Below, one piece after another: positions 35,025-43,551 of a stretch of 64,000 nucleotides of DNA; positions within the stretch are counted from its first letter, which is position 1, and each line of letters opens with the position of its first letter. This DNA is from Sphingomonas sp. S2-65. GTDB lineage: Bacteria > Pseudomonadota > Alphaproteobacteria > Sphingomonadales > Sphingomonadaceae. Where the stretch lies: contig NZ_CP090953.1 in NCBI RefSeq assembly GCF_021513175.1, positions 2,662,501 through 2,726,500 on the forward strand, written 5' to 3'. The translations under genes and the position numbers were made by a program. The notes beneath the pieces were generated by a model. It saw only the letters and a program-made list of their open reading frames with translations. It was not told the origin of the DNA and searched no databases.

Positions 35025-35112
35025 GAGGAGGGCTGGGGAGAGAGGGACGCGGTGGCGAGTGCGTGGCACTTGCCCCTCTCCCCGACCCTCTCCCCGCAAG
35101 CGGGGAGAGGGA
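35025..35112. repeat. palindromic element e, upstream of the DUF2460 fusion gene
   Basis: Contains a 26-base palindrome (35086-35111, stem CCCTCTCCCCGC with AA loop) and a partner GGGGAGAGAGGG/CCCCTCTCCCC pair. It fills the gap after g11 and ends in GAGAGGGAGAT directly in front of the ATG at 35116, so the element itself supplies the ribosome-binding purines. Confidence 0.8.
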
Positions 35113-35115
35113 GAT

Positions 35116-37335
35116 ATGGGGTGGTGGCTTTGTGGGGAGCGGCGGGGGCAGGCCTCCGGGTTCGTGTCCCGGTTCGATCCGGCTTACTGGACGGTCGATT
35201 TTCCGCGGCCGATGATGGCCAGCGTAGTAACCACCGCGCCGGACGCGCTGCGGGTGGACGCGGTGTTCCTGCGCAGGAACGACCTGGCGGGGCTGATCTG
35301 GGCTTCGGAGGACCGGCACGATCACCCGCTGCTGCGCTATGACACCAGCCGCGACTATCGCGATTGCCGGTTGCGCTTTCGCTGGCGGTCTTCGGGGGTG
35401 TTGCCGCTGGATGCAGTCAACGGCCCGGTGCTGACGATCGAGGGGCGCGACGCGGGCGGCACGCCACGCGCCTGGTATGTGCGGCTGTGGAACTATGCGA
35501 CGGGCACGCCCGAGGATGCCGAGGTAGCGATCGATTTCGCGACGGTGAGGGGCGGCTTCACGCTGCCGGGCGAGGCCGATCCGGTGTGGGCGGGTGATGT
35601 CGACCGGATGTTCGTGTCGCTGGTGGCGCCGGGGTTCACTGGCGAGGCGGTGCCGCTGGCGGCGCCGGTGGAAGCGTGGGTCGAGCTGAGCGGTATCGCC
35701 TGCGAAGGACCCGGCGCGGTGCTGGCGATCGGCGATGTGGTGGCGCCCGAGCATGCGCTGGGCATCGCCAATGGCTATGACGACAGCTATCACCTGACGC
35801 CCGAGCGGGTGCTGCGCAACATGGTGCAGCTCGGCTATCGCGGCGACATCCTGCACTATGTCGGGATGAGCCATTATTTCCGGCTCGAGGCGCTATATGG
35901 CGGCTATTATGTCGCGCTGGGCGCGAGCGCGCTGAACGTGGCGTGCGCGGCGTGGCACCGCGACTTCGCGGCGCGCGCCGGGGCGTTGGGCTACGGCGTG
36001 ATCTGGTCGCTGTCGTACGAGCTGCTGGATCAGCATTGCTGGAACGACTGGAAGCAGCGCGCGGCGAATGGCGCGCCGGGACTGACCGGGTGGGATCCAC
36101 CCTCGGCCTTGCTGTCGCCCGCCAATGGCGCGGCTATGGCGTATTTGCGCGCGGTGGCGCTGGATTTCGTGGGGATCGCGCAGGGCGCGGGATTGCCGGT
36201 CAAGTTCCAGGTCGGTGAGCCCTGGTGGTGGGCGATGCCCGACGGAAGCCTGTGCATCCATGATCCCGCCGCCCAGGCCGCGTTGGCGGGAGCGGCGGAC
36301 GTGCCCGCGGCGGCGGGTAAGCTGCTGGCGAATTCGACGCTGGCGCTGCGCGACGCAGTGAAGGCGGCGGCGTCCGGGGCGGTGGTGATGCTGCTCGCGT
36401 ATCCGCCCACGGTAACCGCGAGCGCGGCGGCGGTGGCGGCGAACCTGCCGCTGGGCTGGGCGCGGCCGGCATTCGATGTCTTGCAGCTCGAGGACTATGA
36501 CTGGGCGGCGGCGGGGCTGACCGCGGCGAGCCGCGAAGGCGTCGCGCTCGCGCAGGCGCGGCTCGGCTATCCGGTCGGGGAACAGCATTATCTGGCGGGC
36601 TTCGTGTTGCGGCCCGAGGACAAGGGGCAATGGCGCCCGATCGCCGAGGCGGCTGCGCGGGGGCGGCGGCGCGGCGTGGCGGCGACCTATGTCTGGGCGC
36701 TGCCGCAGATACTGCGCGACGGCTTCGTACATTGGGAAGGGGAGGACGCGGTGCAGCCATTCGATGACGTGCGCTTTCCGCTGGCGCTGGGGCGCGAGGC
36801 GGAAGTGGCGCCCGAAACGTCCACGGCGATCGTGACGAGCGCGGGCGGGCAGGAAGCGCGCAATGCCGACTGGGCCGAGGCGCGGACGTCCTACGATGTC
36901 GGGCCGGGAGTGCGCTCGGAAGCCGACATCGCCGCGTTGCTGGGGTTCTTTCGGGCGCGGATGGGGCCGGCGCGGGGATTCCGGCTGCGCGATCCATTCG
37001 ACTGGCGCGGGCTGGGCGAGCGGATCGCCACGGGCGACGGCACGGCCCGACAGTTCCAACTGGTGAAGCGCTATGACGAGGTGGTGCGGCGGATCACGCG
37101 GCCGGACGCGCAGAGCGTGCGAGTCTATCTGGATGGCGTGGAAACGCGGGGCTTCATGCTGGGCGACGCGGGCATGGTGACGCTGGACGCGGCGCCCGGG
37201 GCGGGCGTGGTGGTCAGCGCGAGCTTCGCGTTCGATGTGCCGGTGCGCTTCGCAGAGGATCGGCTGCAAGTGAGCCGCGCGACGTTCCTTGCGGGCGCCG
37301 CGGCGTCGGTGCCGCTGGTGGAGATACGCGAATGA
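35116..37335 (+). CDS. tail protein: N-terminal beta region, TIM-barrel domain and C-terminal DUF2460 (g12/Dit position)
   Basis: 739 aa, ATG at 35116 behind the purine-rich end of element e. Residues 1-205 are beta-rich (FDPAYWTVDFPRPMMAS, VLTIEGRDAGGTPRAWYVRL). Residues 210-535 look like a glycoside-hydrolase-type TIM barrel (IANGYDDSYHLTPERVLRN, VIWSLSYELLD, FQVGEPWWWAMPDG, DVLQLEDYDWAAAG). Residues about 545-739 are DUF2460 (PFDDVRFPLALGREAEVAPE, FFRARMGPARGFRLRDPFDW), the RcGTA g12 distal-tail family, normally only about 210 aa. The N-terminal part resembles non-contractile tail sheath-like proteins of some roseophages, as I recall. So distal-tail and cell-wall or receptor functions may be joined. 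Confidence 0.8.
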   Translation: MGWWLCGERRGQASGFVSRFDPAYWTVDFPRPMMASVVTTAPDALRVDAVFLRRNDLAGLIWASEDRHDHPLLRYDTSRDYRDCRLRFRWRSSGVLPLDAVNGPVLTIEGRDAGGTPRAWYVRLWNYATGTPEDAEVAIDFATVRGGFTLPGEADPVWAGDVDRMFVSLVAPGFTGEAVPLAAPVEAWVELSGIACEGPGAVLAIGDVVAPEHALGIANGYDDSYHLTPERVLRNMVQLGYRGDILHYVGMSHYFRLEALYGGYYVALGASALNVACAAWHRDFAARAGALGYGVIWSLSYELLDQHCWNDWKQRAANGAPGLTGWDPPSALLSPANGAAMAYLRAVALDFVGIAQGAGLPVKFQVGEPWWWAMPDGSLCIHDPAAQAALAGAADVPAAAGKLLANSTLALRDAVKAAASGAVVMLLAYPPTVTASAAAVAANLPLGWARPAFDVLQLEDYDWAAAGLTAASREGVALAQARLGYPVGEQHYLAGFVLRPEDKGQWRPIAEAAARGRRRGVAATYVWALPQILRDGFVHWEGEDAVQPFDDVRFPLALGREAEVAPETSTAIVTSAGGQEARNADWAEARTSYDVGPGVRSEADIAALLGFFRARMGPARGFRLRDPFDWRGLGERIATGDGTARQFQLVKRYDEVVRRITRPDAQSVRVYLDGVETRGFMLGDAGMVTLDAAPGAGVVVSASFAFDVPVRFAEDRLQVSRATFLAGAAASVPLVEIRE

Positions 37336-38138
37336 GCGCCCTGGAGGGACCGCTGACCACGATCACGCTGTGCTGGCGGATCGAGCGGCGCGACGGAGTG
37401 ACGATCGGGCTGACTGCGCATGACCGCGATCTGGAGATCGGCGGCCTGGTGTACCGTGCTGCGCCGGGGATGACGCCGAGCGCGATCAGCCGCAGCGCCG
37501 GGCTGGAAGCGGACAGCATGGACGTGAGCGGGGCGCTGACCAGCAGCGCGATCGGCGAGGCGGACCTGCTTGCCGGACGCTGGGACGGGGCGCGGGTGGT
37601 GCTGTTCGCGACCGACTGGACGGCGCCCGACGCCGGCGTGGGGCTGGGCGAAGGGGTCATCGGGGCGGTGGAGACGCGCGGGGGGATGCTGACCGCCGAG
37701 TTGCGCGGGGCCGCGGCGCGGCTGGAGCGGGCAGTGGTCGAGGAGACCTCGCCCGACTGCCGGGCGATGCTGGGCGACCGGCGCTGTCGCGTGGCGATGG
37801 CGCCGCGGCGGCGGTTCGCGCGGGTGATCGAGGTGGCTGGAGCGGTGCTGACGCTGAACGCGGTGGAGCCGGTGGGCAACGCTTATGGTGGCGGGCTGCT
37901 CCGCTGGTTCGGGGGGACGAATTCGGGGCTGGAGGACGCGGTAGCGGTTTCGGAGGGCGCGCGGGTGACGCTGTCGGTGCCGCCGCGCTTCAACGGGGCG
38001 GGCGCGCTGATCGAGCTGATCGAAGGATGCGACAAGACGCTGGCGACCTGTGCGGCGCGGTTCGGCAATGCGGTGAACTTCCGCGGCGAGCCGTATTTGC
38101 CGGGGATCGACCTGCTGACGCGCTACCCGGGCGCATGA
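37332..38138 (+). CDS. DUF2163 tail hub protein (g13)
   Basis: 268 aa. DUF2163 signature: LTTITLCWRIERRDGVTIGL with TAHDRDLEIGGLVYRAAPG, and the C-terminal BR0599-type domain ending NFRGEPYLPGIDLL. Four cysteines in two pairs (SPDC...RRC around 139-148 and GCDKTLATC around 237-244) are placed like those that hold an Fe-S cluster in lambda GpL-type hub proteins. It forms the ring joining distal tail and baseplate. ATGA overlaps at both ends show tight coupling. Confidence 0.85.
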   Translation: MSALEGPLTTITLCWRIERRDGVTIGLTAHDRDLEIGGLVYRAAPGMTPSAISRSAGLEADSMDVSGALTSSAIGEADLLAGRWDGARVVLFATDWTAPDAGVGLGEGVIGAVETRGGMLTAELRGAAARLERAVVEETSPDCRAMLGDRRCRVAMAPRRRFARVIEVAGAVLTLNAVEPVGNAYGGGLLRWFGGTNSGLEDAVAVSEGARVTLSVPPRFNGAGALIELIEGCDKTLATCAARFGNAVNFRGEPYLPGIDLLTRYPGA

Positions 38139-38524
38139 CCGCGGGCGAGCGCGCGCTGGCGGCGGCGCGCGGTGCAGTGGGGGCGCCGTTCCGGCTGCAT
38201 GGGCGGCGCGTGGCCGAAGGGCTCGACTGTGTCGGGCTGGCGGGGCTGGCTTATGGATGCGCGGTGCCCAGCGGGTACCGGATGCGCAGCGGCACCGCGG
38301 ATGGCGTGGCACAGGCGGTCGAAGCCGCCGGGCTAGTACGGGTCGAGAACATGCGGGCGGGCGACCTGCTGCTGGTGCGCAGCGGGCCGGGACAGCTCCA
38401 CCTGGCGATCGCGAGCGAGGACGGGGTGATCCACGCCGATGCCGGCTTGCGCCGCGTGGTGGAGCGGCCGGGGCCGGTGCCCTGGCCAGTGGTGGCGCGC
38501 TGGCGCCCACAGGAGGAGGACTGA
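38135..38524 (+). CDS. NlpC/P60-family tail peptidase (g14)
   Basis: 129 aa. The catalytic Cys is C32 in EGLDCVGLAGLAY, the His is H89 in GPGQLHLAI, and H100 (VIHADAG) may be the third residue. The family cuts cell-wall peptides, and RcGTA g14 is the counterpart thought to open the periplasm for DNA entry. The start overlaps the hub gene stop by ATGA. Confidence 0.9.
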   Translation: MTAGERALAAARGAVGAPFRLHGRRVAEGLDCVGLAGLAYGCAVPSGYRMRSGTADGVAQAVEAAGLVRVENMRAGDLLLVRSGPGQLHLAIASEDGVIHADAGLRRVVERPGPVPWPVVARWRPQEED

Positions 38525-38525
38525 C

Positions 38526-40700
38526 ATGGCGACGGTGGTGCTGACGGTCGCCGGGGGATTTTTCGGCGGGCCGATCGGGGCGGCGATCGGCGGAATGGCC
38601 GGCGCGGCGCTCGACCGCGAGGTGCTGTTCAAGCCGCGCGGACGCGAGGGGCCGCGGCTCCAGGAGCTGCGGGTCCAGACGTCCTCCTACGGCACGCAGA
38701 TACCGCGGATCTTCGGGACGATGCGAGTCGCGGGATCGGTGATCTGGGCGACCGATCTGCAGGAACATCGCAGCACCCAGGGGGGCAAGGGTCGACCGGA
38801 CACCACCAGCTATGCGTATAGCGCGTCGTTCGCGGTGGCGCTGTCGGGGCGGCCGATCCGGGCGGTGCGGCGGATCTGGGCGGAGGGGAAGCTGCTCCGC
38901 GGCGCGGCGGGCGACCTGAAGAGCGCGACGGGATTTCGCCTGCATCTGGGCGGCGAGGACCAGGCGCCCGACCCACTGATCGCCGCGGTCGAGGGCGCCG
39001 GGCTGGCGCCCTCGCATCGCGGGATGGCCTATGCCGTGTTCGAGGACATGGCGCTGGCCGACTATGGCAATCGCATCCCGTCGCTGAGCTTCGAAGTGGT
39101 GGCGGATGAAGGACCCATCGAGATGGGGGCGATCGTCGCGGCACTGAGCGCGGGCGAAGTAACCGCGGAGGGGACGGCCCCGGTGACGGGCTTCGCCGCT
39201 CAGGGGGCTAGCGTGCGGGCGGCGTGCGAGACGCTGGCGGGTGCGGCGGGCGGATGGTTCGAGACGGCCGAGGGCGGGCTGGTGCTGCGGAGCGGCGACG
39301 GCGCAGCGGTGACGCTGGCGGACGCCGGAACGGCCGCAGGGAGCGGGGGCGGCGCCCGCGGGGTACGCGCGATCGGATCGGGCGAGGCTGTGCCGGGCGT
39401 GCTGACGCTGAGCTATTACGATCCGGCGCGCGACTATCAGGCGGGAGTGCAGCGCGCGGCGCGGCCCGGCGGCGGCGGACGCGAGGCGCGCATGGAGCTG
39501 CCGGCCGCGATCGACGCGGCGGCGGCCAAGACGCTGGCGAGCGCGGGGCTTGCGCGGCTGGGGCTGGAGCGAACGCGGCGGACGCTGGCGCTGCCCTGGA
39601 CGGCGCTGGAGGTGCGGCCGGGCGCGCGGGTGCGGATCGCTGGCGAGGGTGGGACGTGGCGCGTGGAGCGCTGGACGCTGGAAGCGATGGTGCTGACGCT
39701 CGACTGCGTGGGCATCGCGCCGCCGCCGCCGATCCAGGTCGCAACTGCAGGCCGGGTGCTTGCCGCGCCGGACCTGAAGCTCGGCCGCACTGTGGTGCAT
39801 GCCTTCGAGCTGCCGCTGGTAGGAGCGGGCACGCCGCTGGTGCCCCAGCTGGCGATCGCGGCGGCTGGCACCGAGCCGGGCTGGCGCGGGGCGGCGCTGT
39901 TGTGGAGTCCGGATGGCGGCGCGAGTTGGACAAGCGCCGGAACGAGCGCGGCACCAGCGACACTGGGACAGTTGGAGGCGCCGCCGGGCCCGGGGCCGGC
40001 GTGGTGCGAGGATCGGCACTCGGTGCTCACGGTGCAATTGGCGCATGCCGGCATGATGCTGGCAGACGCCGACGACGAGGCGCTGCATGCCGGCGAAAAC
40101 CTGGCGATGGTGGGCGAGGAGCTGCTCCAGTTTGGCCGGGCGCGGGCGCTGGGCGGTGGTCTCTGGATGCTGTCGCGGCTGTGGCGGGGGCGGCGGGGGA
40201 CGGAGGGGGCGATCGGGCTGCAACGCGCCGGCGACCGCTTCGTGCTTCTGGCGCGCGACACGATCGCGCTGATCGACTTGCCGTCCGGTTTGGTCGGCGG
40301 CGCGGTGCAGGTACTCGCCAGGGGCGCAGGAGACCCGAGCGACGTCGCGGCGGCGACGCGCGTCCGTGGGGTTGCGTTGGTGCCGCCGGCACCCGTGCAG
40401 CTCCGGGCGTGGCGCCGCGGCGACCAGACCACCGAAATAACGTGGATCCGCCGCAGTCGGGCCGGGTGGGATTGGGCCGATGGTGTCGATGCCCCGCTCG
40501 GCGAAGAACGCGAGCGCTATCGCGTTACGGTGCAGGTCGACGGTGGTTCCCCACGCGTCCTGGAAGTCGGCGCCCCCCAGCTTGAGCTGCGGCCGGATGA
40601 GCGTGCCGCAGCGTGTTCGATCATCGTGCAGCAAATAGGGGCGCTGGGGCTGTCGCCTCCCGCCGAATTGCGGCTGCCAAGCCTGGAGGAACGACCATGA
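38526..40700 (+). CDS. tail tip/host-specificity protein (g15-like, without TIM barrel)
   Basis: 724 aa. Starts with a Gly-rich helix (GGFFGGPIGAAIGGMAGAAL) that is typical of GTA megatron and lambda J-type tips, then LRVQTSSYGTQIPRIFGTMRV, RIWAEGKLLRGA, GMAYAVFEDMALADYGNRIP. The central part (about 300-400) is the phage-tail domain and the end (about 430-724) is a set of beta domains with LMLADADDEALHAGENLAMV-like text. RcGTA g15 is about 1,300 aa and carries a TIM-barrel; here it is shorter, and the barrel seems to sit in the g12 fusion instead. ATGA overlap with the next gene. Confidence 0.8.
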   Translation: MATVVLTVAGGFFGGPIGAAIGGMAGAALDREVLFKPRGREGPRLQELRVQTSSYGTQIPRIFGTMRVAGSVIWATDLQEHRSTQGGKGRPDTTSYAYSASFAVALSGRPIRAVRRIWAEGKLLRGAAGDLKSATGFRLHLGGEDQAPDPLIAAVEGAGLAPSHRGMAYAVFEDMALADYGNRIPSLSFEVVADEGPIEMGAIVAALSAGEVTAEGTAPVTGFAAQGASVRAACETLAGAAGGWFETAEGGLVLRSGDGAAVTLADAGTAAGSGGGARGVRAIGSGEAVPGVLTLSYYDPARDYQAGVQRAARPGGGGREARMELPAAIDAAAAKTLASAGLARLGLERTRRTLALPWTALEVRPGARVRIAGEGGTWRVERWTLEAMVLTLDCVGIAPPPPIQVATAGRVLAAPDLKLGRTVVHAFELPLVGAGTPLVPQLAIAAAGTEPGWRGAALLWSPDGGASWTSAGTSAAPATLGQLEAPPGPGPAWCEDRHSVLTVQLAHAGMMLADADDEALHAGENLAMVGEELLQFGRARALGGGLWMLSRLWRGRRGTEGAIGLQRAGDRFVLLARDTIALIDLPSGLVGGAVQVLARGAGDPSDVAAATRVRGVALVPPAPVQLRAWRRGDQTTEITWIRRSRAGWDWADGVDAPLGEERERYRVTVQVDGGSPRVLEVGAPQLELRPDERAAACSIIVQQIGALGLSPPAELRLPSLEERP

Positions 40701-41206
40701 ACGATAGTGCGACGCCGCGGCTGGGACTGCCGATGCTGGCGGCAGGGCAGGCGCAGAAGGAGATGACGCATAACGAGGCGCTGCTGCTTCTCGATATCCT
40801 GGTCGGCGGCGCCGTGGCGGGCGTGGACGCCGTCGACCCGCCGCAGGAGGCCGAGTCGGGGCAGTGCTGGATCCTGGGCAGCCAGCCGGCGGGTGCGTGG
40901 CAGGATCATCCCTACGCAGTCGCAGCATGGACGCTGGGCGGCTGGAGATTCGTCGCGCCGCGCGACGGCATGCGGTTGTGGGTAAGTGCCGACCGCGGAT
41001 TTGCGTTGTTCCGCGACGGCATTTGGCACTTGGGAGAGGCCCATGGAAAAGTTTTTGTCGAGGGTACCCAAGTGGTTGGCAAAAGATTGCCCGCAGTCGC
41101 GGAACCAGCAGGGGGGATGGTGGTTGATGGGCCAGCGCGGGCCGCAATCGTTGCGGTACTGGAAGCATTGCGTGTGCACGGTCTGATAGCCTCGGACCAA
41201 CTGTGA
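40697..41206 (+). CDS. DUF2793 tail-associated protein
   Basis: 169 aa. The N-terminal half matches DUF2793: PRLGLPMLAAGQAQKEMTHN, EALLLLD, CWILG, AWQDHPYAVAAWTLGGWRFV. These proteins are found at the end of alphaproteobacterial phage and GTA tail modules, probably as fibre or head-spike parts. The C-terminal 50 residues (VDGPARAAIVAVLEALRVHG) are a helical end. The last gene of the cluster; overlaps g15 by ATGA. Confidence 0.8.
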   Translation: MNDSATPRLGLPMLAAGQAQKEMTHNEALLLLDILVGGAVAGVDAVDPPQEAESGQCWILGSQPAGAWQDHPYAVAAWTLGGWRFVAPRDGMRLWVSADRGFALFRDGIWHLGEAHGKVFVEGTQVVGKRLPAVAEPAGGMVVDGPARAAIVAVLEALRVHGLIASDQL

Positions 41207-41309
41207 CGATGATGCAACAGTCCCCGGATTTGTGCGCTTGCGTGGATACAATCGTTTCGATACTGAGTTTGTCGCTGTCCGTAGTGACATTCGAGAAAGG
41301 GGTTTCAAT

Positions 41310-42419
41310 ATGCGGAAGCTTGCCGTTACACTGGCGCTTGCGACCACCGCGCTGAGCACGCCTGCCCTCGCCCGCGAAGACGCGTGGTATGTGGGCATTG
41401 AAGGCGGCGCGATGATCGTCGAAGACATTGACTGGAACGTCGGCGCTGCCGAAGACGCGTTGTCGGTCGATCACAACTATGGCTATGACGTGGATGCCAC
41501 GGTCGGTTACGACCTGGGCGTGTTCCGTCTGGAAGCCGAAGTCGGCTACAAGTCGGCTACGGTTGACGGCCTGACCTCGTCGGTCCCCCTTCCCGGCTTC
41601 CCGGGCACGGTTCCGGCTGGCAGCTATGACTATGCCGGCGGCCGCACCACCGCGCTCAGCTTCATGGTCAATGGTCTCTGGGACTTCGGCGATGACGACG
41701 GCGTCCAGGGCTTTGTCGGCCCCGGTCTGGGTGTTGCCCGCATCAAGTCGCGCCTTGCTCTGAGCAGCCGCGGCGACGTGGTCGACGATTCGGACACGGT
41801 TGTTGCCTGGCAGGCGATCGCGGGTATCCGCGCTCCGCTGTCCGACAATGTCGACGTGTCGCTGAAGTATCGCTTCTTCAATGCTCCTGGCGTCGACCTG
41901 GTCGCAGCCAATGGCGCAGAAGTCAGCGGCCGCTTCCGTTCGCACAGCATCCTGGGCGGCCTGACGTTCAACTTCGGTGCGCCTGAGCCGGCTCCCGAAG
42001 CACCCGTACCGGCACCCGAGCCGTACACCCCGCCGCCGGTTGCAGAAGCACCCGCTCCGGCTGTGGTCTGCACGCCTGGGCCGTACATCGTGTTCTTCGA
42101 CTGGGATAAGTCGGACATCACGCCGGAAGCTTCGAGCATCCTCGACAACGCGATCAGCAACTATCAGAACTGCGCGAACACCCGCGTCGTCTTGGCAGGC
42201 CACGCTGACCGTTCGGGTTCGGCCAGCTACAACGTTGGTCTTTCCCAGCGTCGCGCTGACTCGGTCAAGGGCTACCTCACCGGCCGTGGCATCTCCGACG
42301 GTGTCATCTCGACCGAAGCGTTCGGTGAAAGCCGTCCGCGCGTCGACACCGCCGACGGTGTCCGCGAGCTCCAGAACCGCCGCGTGGAAATCACGTACGG
42401 TCCTGGCTCGGGCATGTAA
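41310..42419 (+). CDS. OmpA-family outer-membrane protein
   Basis: 369 aa with a signal peptide (MRKLAVTLALATTALSTPALA). An eight-strand beta barrel (about 25-220; GYDVDATVGYDLGVFRLEAE, FVGPGLGVARIKSR), a Pro/Ala linker (PEPAPEAPVPAPEPYTPPP) and a C-terminal OmpA peptidoglycan-binding domain (YIVFFDWDKSDIT, LAGHADRSGSASYNVGLSQR, QNRRVEITYG). The ATG has AAAGGGG seven bases upstream. Codons ending in T (GGT, GTT, GCT) are used more than in neighbours, typical of a very highly expressed gene. It follows the GTA cluster but has its own 100-base leader and terminator, so it is probably independent. Confidence 0.9.
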   Translation: MRKLAVTLALATTALSTPALAREDAWYVGIEGGAMIVEDIDWNVGAAEDALSVDHNYGYDVDATVGYDLGVFRLEAEVGYKSATVDGLTSSVPLPGFPGTVPAGSYDYAGGRTTALSFMVNGLWDFGDDDGVQGFVGPGLGVARIKSRLALSSRGDVVDDSDTVVAWQAIAGIRAPLSDNVDVSLKYRFFNAPGVDLVAANGAEVSGRFRSHSILGGLTFNFGAPEPAPEAPVPAPEPYTPPPVAEAPAPAVVCTPGPYIVFFDWDKSDITPEASSILDNAISNYQNCANTRVVLAGHADRSGSASYNVGLSQRRADSVKGYLTGRGISDGVISTEAFGESRPRVDTADGVRELQNRRVEITYGPGSGM

Positions 42420-42453
42420 TCCTGCCCGGTCCATCCGGACTGGAAAAGAATAT

Positions 42454-42486
42454 GGGAGGCCGGGCAACCGGCCTCCCTTTTTCTTT
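42454..42486 (+). terminator. rho-independent terminator after the OmpA-type gene
   Basis: Perfect 10-base stem GGGAGGCCGG/CCGGCCTCCC with a GCAA tetraloop, followed directly by TTTTTCTTT. A textbook intrinsic terminator, 35 bases after the stop codon; the strongest in the window. Confidence 0.9.
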
Positions 42487-42508
42487 GCCTCGAGGTTCCG
42501 GTGCAGGA

Positions 42509-43462
42509 TCATGCCGGCATGCACCCCATCGACTGCAAGGTGGTGCGCACCGCCTGATCGAGCGGAGTCCGCGGTTCCGCGCCGAGCTGCGCGACGAGAT
42601 CCTGGTTGGTCATGCGGATCGGCTGCTGCCAGAGATAGCGCATCTCCATCAGCTCGCGCAGCGTGACCGAGAACAATGCCGCGACCCGCAGCGCCCACCA
42701 GGGCAGCGGCTTGATCGGCGTCGCCGGATCGCCCAGCACCCGCGCGATGGCCTCGGCCATCTGCCGGCCGTCGGGGTCCCATTGCCCTTCCATGTGGAAA
42801 TTGGCGAAGGCCGGCAGATCGTCGCGTTCCGCCAGCCGCACCATCGTCTCGGCGACATCGGGCAGATAGGCCCATTGATGGCCGACGCCGCGCTTGCCCG
42901 GAGTGGTGATACGCTTCGGCCGCGCGCCCGGCGCGACCAGCGCCTGGCTGAACCAGCTGCTCCCGGCACCCGGGCCGAAGAAGTCGCCGGCGCGGACGAT
43001 CAGCGCCGAGATCGCGCCACCCTCCGCAGCATTGCGCAGCCGCCGCTCCATCTCGACGCGGATCGCGCCCTTGCGCGTGCGCGGATGCTGGGGCGCGGCC
43101 TCGTCGATCCGCGGAAACGCATCGGGGCCGTAATTGTAGACCGTGCCGGGCAAGAGGATGCGCGCGCCCTGCGCCTGGGCAGCGGCAATGCTGTTGTCGA
43201 GCATCGGCAGCACCAGCGTGCCCCAATTGCGATATCCCGGCGGATTGACCGCGTGGACGATCAGCGTGACGCCGACTGCTGCCGCGGCGACATCCGCAGC
43301 GTTGAGCGCATCGCCCACTATCGGCTGCACCCCCTCGGGGAGCCGCGCCGCGCTCGCGGGCCGAACCAGGCCGCGCACCTGCCATCCCGACGCCAGCAAC
43401 CGCCGCGCAACCGCGCCGCCGATCCCACCCGTCGCACCCAATACCAAAGCCTGCCGTTCCAT
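42509..43462 (-). CDS. NAD(P)-dependent extended SDR / epimerase-like protein
   Basis: 317 aa. Dinucleotide motif LVLGATGGIGGAVARRL at the N-terminus; VKL-type acidic position lost, and the Tyr of the active site probably in GTVYNYGPDAF (about 107-117). It then has ALIVRAGDFFGPGAG and WAYLPDVAETMVRLAE, both usual in extended SDRs of the NAD-dependent epimerase group. Divergent from a LysR regulator with a matching site between them, so regulated by it. Substrate unknown. Confidence 0.8.
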   Translation of the reverse strand: MERQALVLGATGGIGGAVARRLLASGWQVRGLVRPASAARLPEGVQPIVGDALNAADVAAAAVGVTLIVHAVNPPGYRNWGTLVLPMLDNSIAAAQAQGARILLPGTVYNYGPDAFPRIDEAAPQHPRTRKGAIRVEMERRLRNAAEGGAISALIVRAGDFFGPGAGSSWFSQALVAPGARPKRITTPGKRGVGHQWAYLPDVAETMVRLAERDDLPAFANFHMEGQWDPDGRQMAEAIARVLGDPATPIKPLPWWALRVAALFSVTLRELMEMRYLWQQPIRMTNQDLVAQLGAEPRTPLDQAVRTTLQSMGCMPA

Positions 43463-43527
43463 CTGAACCTCCTGTCTAACCGAGGCCCTTCTGGACGGAT
43501 CCTGGTTCGCTCAAAATTGACCTAATC

Positions 43528-43546
43528 CGTGGCTCGTCTATACGGA
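43528..43546. promoter_or_regulatory. LysR-type binding site between SDR and lysR genes
   Basis: CCGT (43528-43531), 11 bases, ACGG (43543-43546): a perfect T-N11-A dyad as expected for LysR regulators, six bases before the lysR start and about 65 bases before the SDR start on the other strand. Confidence 0.5.
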
Positions 43547-43551
43547 AATGC

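Noticed and set aside
37125..43385. A 2,086-codon open frame on the minus strand, antisense to the end of the GTA cluster and the OmpA gene.
   Set aside because: Its translation is Arg/Pro/Ala-rich with no domain, and it covers well-recognised genes on the other strand. Such frames are common in GC-rich DNA.
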